From: Saprospirales bacterium GYS_P2D
Lineage (GTDB): Bacteria; Bacteroidota; Bacteroidia; Chitinophagales; Saprospiraceae
Direction: 5' to 3'
NCBI GenBank assembly: GCA_009833045.1
Contig: WUUP01000002.1
Coordinates: forward strand, 434,001-498,000
DNA length: 64,000 bases
The notes under the pieces are model-generated. The model was not told the DNA's origin, did not search any database, and saw only the letters and a program-made list of their open reading frames with translations. Below, in pieces: positions 61,009-64,000 of this stretch. Numbering within the stretch: the stretch's first letter is position 1; every line of letters starts with the position of its first letter. A program made the position numbers and the translations under genes.

Positions 61009-64000
61009 TTAAAACTCTACGTTGAAGCCCAAAGAGTAATTCTGCGTCAATGGTGCTGTCAAGCCTGTGAATCCGTAGATATTGCTGCCTGCGCTAAACT
61101 GATTACTCTCAGGATCGTATCCATCGAATGGTGTCCATAGGATGATATTGCCCACAGTAGCATTGATGGTGACTCTCGATAGCCCTACATCGCTGAGGAG
61201 CTGTGGAGGCAGATTGTAACTGAGGCCCAGCGTACGGAGCTTGAGCCATGATCCATCCTGTAGCAGTACATCAGATGCTGCATTATAATTGTCCGTATCA
61301 CGATAGAAGTTGTTCGCTGTGATATCTACAGGGATGGTATTAGTGGTGTAGCCTCCATTGCCATCATCCATCTCTCCCTCGAGTGGACGAGTCACATCTC
61401 TCTCGAGTGTGAGTATAGAGTTACCATTTCTGATACTATTTCGCAGGCCACGATCATAGAGATCCCCACCCTTCTTGTATTCTATGAGGAAGTTGAGTCC
61501 GAGGCCTTTGTACTGAAACTGATTAGTCAGTGAAAGGATATAATCAGGGAAAGCATTACCCACGATGACTGGCTCATTATCGCCTTCATAGTAAAATCCT
61601 TCATTTTCTGATCCCGTCACTACCCACTTGCCATCAGGACCTACATATCGTGCTCCAGATGGCGTCGTCTGAAATGGATATCCATACAAAGTACCAAGCT
61701 CATCTCCTACCTTCGCTTTATTGATGATACGATCTGAGAAAAACACGATCTCATCCAGATCATCAGGTATCGCAGTCACTTCACTGGCATTAGTCGACCA
61801 GTTGACGATGGCCTCCCATCTGAAGTTGGAATTATTTACGACGTATCCACTGAGCAATAACTCATGTCCCCAAGTTTTGTAGTCACCAGCATTGCGCACG
61901 ACGCTCGATAGACCAGACGAATAAGCTGCTCCAACTGGAAATATCTGATCACTAACTTGAGTATTGTAATAGGTATAATCTACCCTGAATCGATTGTCCA
62001 TAAATCTCAAATCCGTACCAATCTCAAGCGTATTACTCTTCTCCGGTACCAGATTGAGATCTCCGAGGAGGGTACTCGCTCTATATCCACCTGCTCCGCC
62101 AAATGGGAATGCAGGATCCTTGATAAAGTACTGTCCTACCTGACCAAAATTAGGTCCTTTACCTACCTGCGCCCATGAGAGTCGCAGCTTACCAAAACTA
62201 AGCTTATCAGCATCAGCATCGATCAGATCATGGAATATCCCCGAGAGACTGACTGATGGATAAAAGAATGAGCGATTAGCCGCTGGCATCTCTGATATCC
62301 AGTCATTACGACCAGTGATACTCAGGAAGATACGATCCGAATAGTCTAATCGCAGATCTCCAAAGACTCCGACATTCCTGTTTCGCACGAGTGTGGTGTT
62401 ACCAAAGAGATTGAGCGTATTGCTGATCTCATTGATGCCAGGGACATTAAGCCCCTCTCCTCTGATAAAGGTATAGTCCCTGCGAGTATCTGACACCTGA
62501 TGACCGAGCGTCAGTGATGCACCTATCTCAGAGCTGAGCTCCGTCTCGGCTGTAGCCAATAAGATCGACTCGAAACCATTGAAATTGATATTTTCATTAT
62601 TAACAAATCCGCCGACTTGTGTACCGACGTCTACATCAGGCGGCACAAAGCGGTTTCTGATATCTGAATAATTATCGACCTGAATAGAATAATTGACATT
62701 GAGCCAGTCAGTCGGATCGTATATCAATCTCGCACTACCTACCCATCTATCTACATCGTCGGTGAGGTTACTTTTCTCTGCGAGGTATCGAGGATTGTCT
62801 ATGATACCATCTGAATAATTTTTCTCAGAGCCGTCAGGCCACACGTAATCATTAATATCATAGGTCGCTGCCCAATATGAAAGCGAAGAATAGATCGACT
62901 TATCACCATTGATACCACGACTACCTCCAGAGTTGCTAAATGCTATACTCGAATTGAGTCTGAGATTATCAGCAAGCTGATATCCACCTTTGAATCTGAA
63001 ATTGATCTTATCAAACTCAGTATTAGGGACTATCCCTTTGTCAGAACTATGTCCTCCTGAGAAGAAATAGTCAAACTTATCACTTGCACCACTGATGTTC
63101 AGATTGAGCTGTGAGTTGACCCCGGTCCTGAATATATCATTAGGGTCATAGTACCGATCATTGCTCAGGTCTATGACCGTACCATCATCCAATGTAAACG
63201 AGTCATCCGTATACGGTACTCCCCATGCGTAAAATGAGAAGCCAGCATAGTAGAGATAATTAAAAGAACCCGATGGATCTTCGATCGCAGGCAGCTTTGA
63301 GGTCCTATGTCCTTCTCTATATACGGTCTGCCATGTTGGCACTTTCGCTACATCTCTGACAGTCGTAGAGGCAGATAGATTGATCTTGGGCTTACCGCCA
63401 GCACCTTTCTTAGTAGTGATGACGATAGCGCCATTCGCTGCACGGATACCGTATAGAGCAGTAGCAGCCGCACCTTTCAGTACGTTGAATGATTCGATAT
63501 CATCGGGATTGAGGTCTCCTGCCCTATTAGAGAAAGAAAACTGCTCACTACTCCCAGTAGCATTAGAGCCCGCACTCGGCAGTACGCTACCTGTGAAGGT
63601 ATCGTTGTTGAGTGGGAGTCCATCTACGATGATCAGCGGCTGATTATTTCGTCCAGGATTGACAGATGATACACCTCTGATGAGGATATCTACGCCACCT
63701 CCGGCAGATCCAGAGCTACGATTGATCTGTACGCCTGCGACACGTCCCTGCAGGGACTCGAGGGGGTTGATGTTTCCAGCGAGATTGAGGTCTTCACTCT
63801 TGACGCTCTGTACGGCGTATCCGAGTTCTTTTTCATTTTCTTCGAGACCGAATGCATTGATCACTACCTCGTCTATGAGTAGTGCATCGGAGCTCATCTG
63901 TACATCTATGACCGACTGCCCGCCTACCTGTATGGATTGCATCTCCATACCGATATAGGAAAACTGCAATACCTCATTAGCAGAGGCATCGATCTGGTAT
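61009..64000 (-). CDS. SusC/RagA-type TonB-dependent transporter (N-terminus outside window)
   Basis: More than 990 residues. The visible N-terminal end is the last strand of the CarboxypepD_reg domain (QFSYIGMEMQSIQVGGQSVI), so the gene continues beyond base 64000. The plug follows with LQGRVAGVQINRSSGSAGGG, DILIRGVSSVNPGRNNQPLI and FNVLKGAAATALYGIRAANG. The barrel ends NYSLGFNVEF. The pair with SusD imports an oligosaccharide or peptide across the outer membrane. Confidence 0.93.
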   Translation of the reverse strand, partial: YQIDASANEVLQFSYIGMEMQSIQVGGQSVIDVQMSSDALLIDEVVINAFGLEENEKELGYAVQSVKSEDLNLAGNINPLESLQGRVAGVQINRSSGSAGGGVDILIRGVSSVNPGRNNQPLIIVDGLPLNNDTFTGSVLPSAGSNATGSSEQFSFSNRAGDLNPDDIESFNVLKGAAATALYGIRAANGAIVITTKKGAGGKPKINLSASTTVRDVAKVPTWQTVYREGHRTSKLPAIEDPSGSFNYLYYAGFSFYAWGVPYTDDSFTLDDGTVIDLSNDRYYDPNDIFRTGVNSQLNLNISGASDKFDYFFSGGHSSDKGIVPNTEFDKINFRFKGGYQLADNLRLNSSIAFSNSGGSRGINGDKSIYSSLSYWAATYDINDYVWPDGSEKNYSDGIIDNPRYLAEKSNLTDDVDRWVGSARLIYDPTDWLNVNYSIQVDNYSDIRNRFVPPDVDVGTQVGGFVNNENINFNGFESILLATAETELSSEIGASLTLGHQVSDTRRDYTFIRGEGLNVPGINEISNTLNLFGNTTLVRNRNVGVFGDLRLDYSDRIFLSITGRNDWISEMPAANRSFFYPSVSLSGIFHDLIDADADKLSFGKLRLSWAQVGKGPNFGQVGQYFIKDPAFPFGGAGGYRASTLLGDLNLVPEKSNTLEIGTDLRFMDNRFRVDYTYYNTQVSDQIFPVGAAYSSGLSSVVRNAGDYKTWGHELLLSGYVVNNSNFRWEAIVNWSTNASEVTAIPDDLDEIVFFSDRIINKAKVGDELGTLYGYPFQTTPSGARYVGPDGKWVVTGSENEGFYYEGDNEPVIVGNAFPDYILSLTNQFQYKGLGLNFLIEYKKGGDLYDRGLRNSIRNGNSILTLERDVTRPLEGEMDDGNGGYTTNTIPVDITANNFYRDTDNYNAASDVLLQDGSWLKLRTLGLSYNLPPQLLSDVGLSRVTINATVGNIILWTPFDGYDPESNQFSAGSNIYGFTGLTAPLTQNYSLGFNVEF

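Overview
The window looks like chromosomal DNA of a free-living, probably marine, member of the Bacteroidota, most likely near the Saprospiria; this is inferred from gene content only. Pointers are a SusC/SusD pair at the right edge, a second TonB-dependent receptor, many lipoproteins, a short class I ribonucleotide reductase without an N-terminal ATP cone, weak Shine-Dalgarno signals and a TAnnTTTG-type -7 box. No rRNA, tRNA, CRISPR array, transposase or recognisable integrase gene was seen.

Layout. 1-0.44 kb: tail of an MFS transporter. 0.5-0.97 kb: a single AT-rich lipoprotein gene bounded by a perfect 14-bp direct repeat. 1-6.4 kb: tyrosine/homogentisate catabolism on the minus strand (hpd, DUF4286 gene, hmgA, fahA, flavin-reductase-like gene) with a divergent Lrp/AsnC regulator. 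6.65-10.73 kb: a strongly AT-rich accessory islet bounded by a 10-bp direct repeat; it holds a secreted protein, a lipoprotein and a four-cysteine peptide, then an attC-like folded site, then a nucleotidyltransferase-fold gene paired with a DUF262 (GmrSD/ParB-like) gene. 11-14 kb: acetolactate-decarboxylase-like lipoprotein, vanadium-haloperoxidase/PAP2-type protein, DUF1761 protein. 14.1-17.6 kb: thiamine-linked TonB receptor under a TPP riboswitch, with a NadR-like kinase and a PnuC-type transporter upstream. 17.67-18.36 kb: three tandem copies of a ~280-bp noncoding element. 18.4-22.5 kb: amino-acid symporter, ALDH7-type dehydrogenase and saccharopine dehydrogenase (lysine catabolism). 22.6-26 kb: small housekeeping and hypothetical genes. 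26.2-28.9 kb: nrdA and nrdB. 29.2-34.7 kb: TPR lipoprotein group, alpha/beta hydrolase, DUF1203 protein, pseudouridine synthase. 35.4-36.5 kb: kdgK behind a FadR/GntR-type palindrome. 36.5-45.1 kb: a membrane-tethered winged-helix regulator divergent from a four-gene operon of Planctomycete-like cytochrome/DUF1549/DUF1553, DUF1501, beta-propeller and DUF2231-cytochrome-LRR proteins. 45.2-49.5 kb: DUF2141 protein, M15-like peptidase, glpK, glpD. 49.6-52.3 kb: SsuD-like monooxygenase with an SSS symporter. 52.4-58.8 kb: DUF1801 protein, haem/FG-GAP lipoprotein, membrane protein, duplicated cupredoxin-like protein, AraC regulator/membrane protein/SDR operon. 58.8-59.4 kb: DUF4160/DUF2442 pair. 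59.5-64 kb: SusD and a SusC cut by the window edge.

The most unusual signal is the repeated association of AT-rich accessory genes with short direct repeats (14 bp at 430/969, 10 bp at 6651/10720, an imperfect ~15 bp at 34734/35434) and an attC-like site at 9023-9087. This suggests gene-by-gene acquisition, possibly as integron-type cassettes. The nucleotidyltransferase + DUF262 pair in that islet is a candidate defence module.
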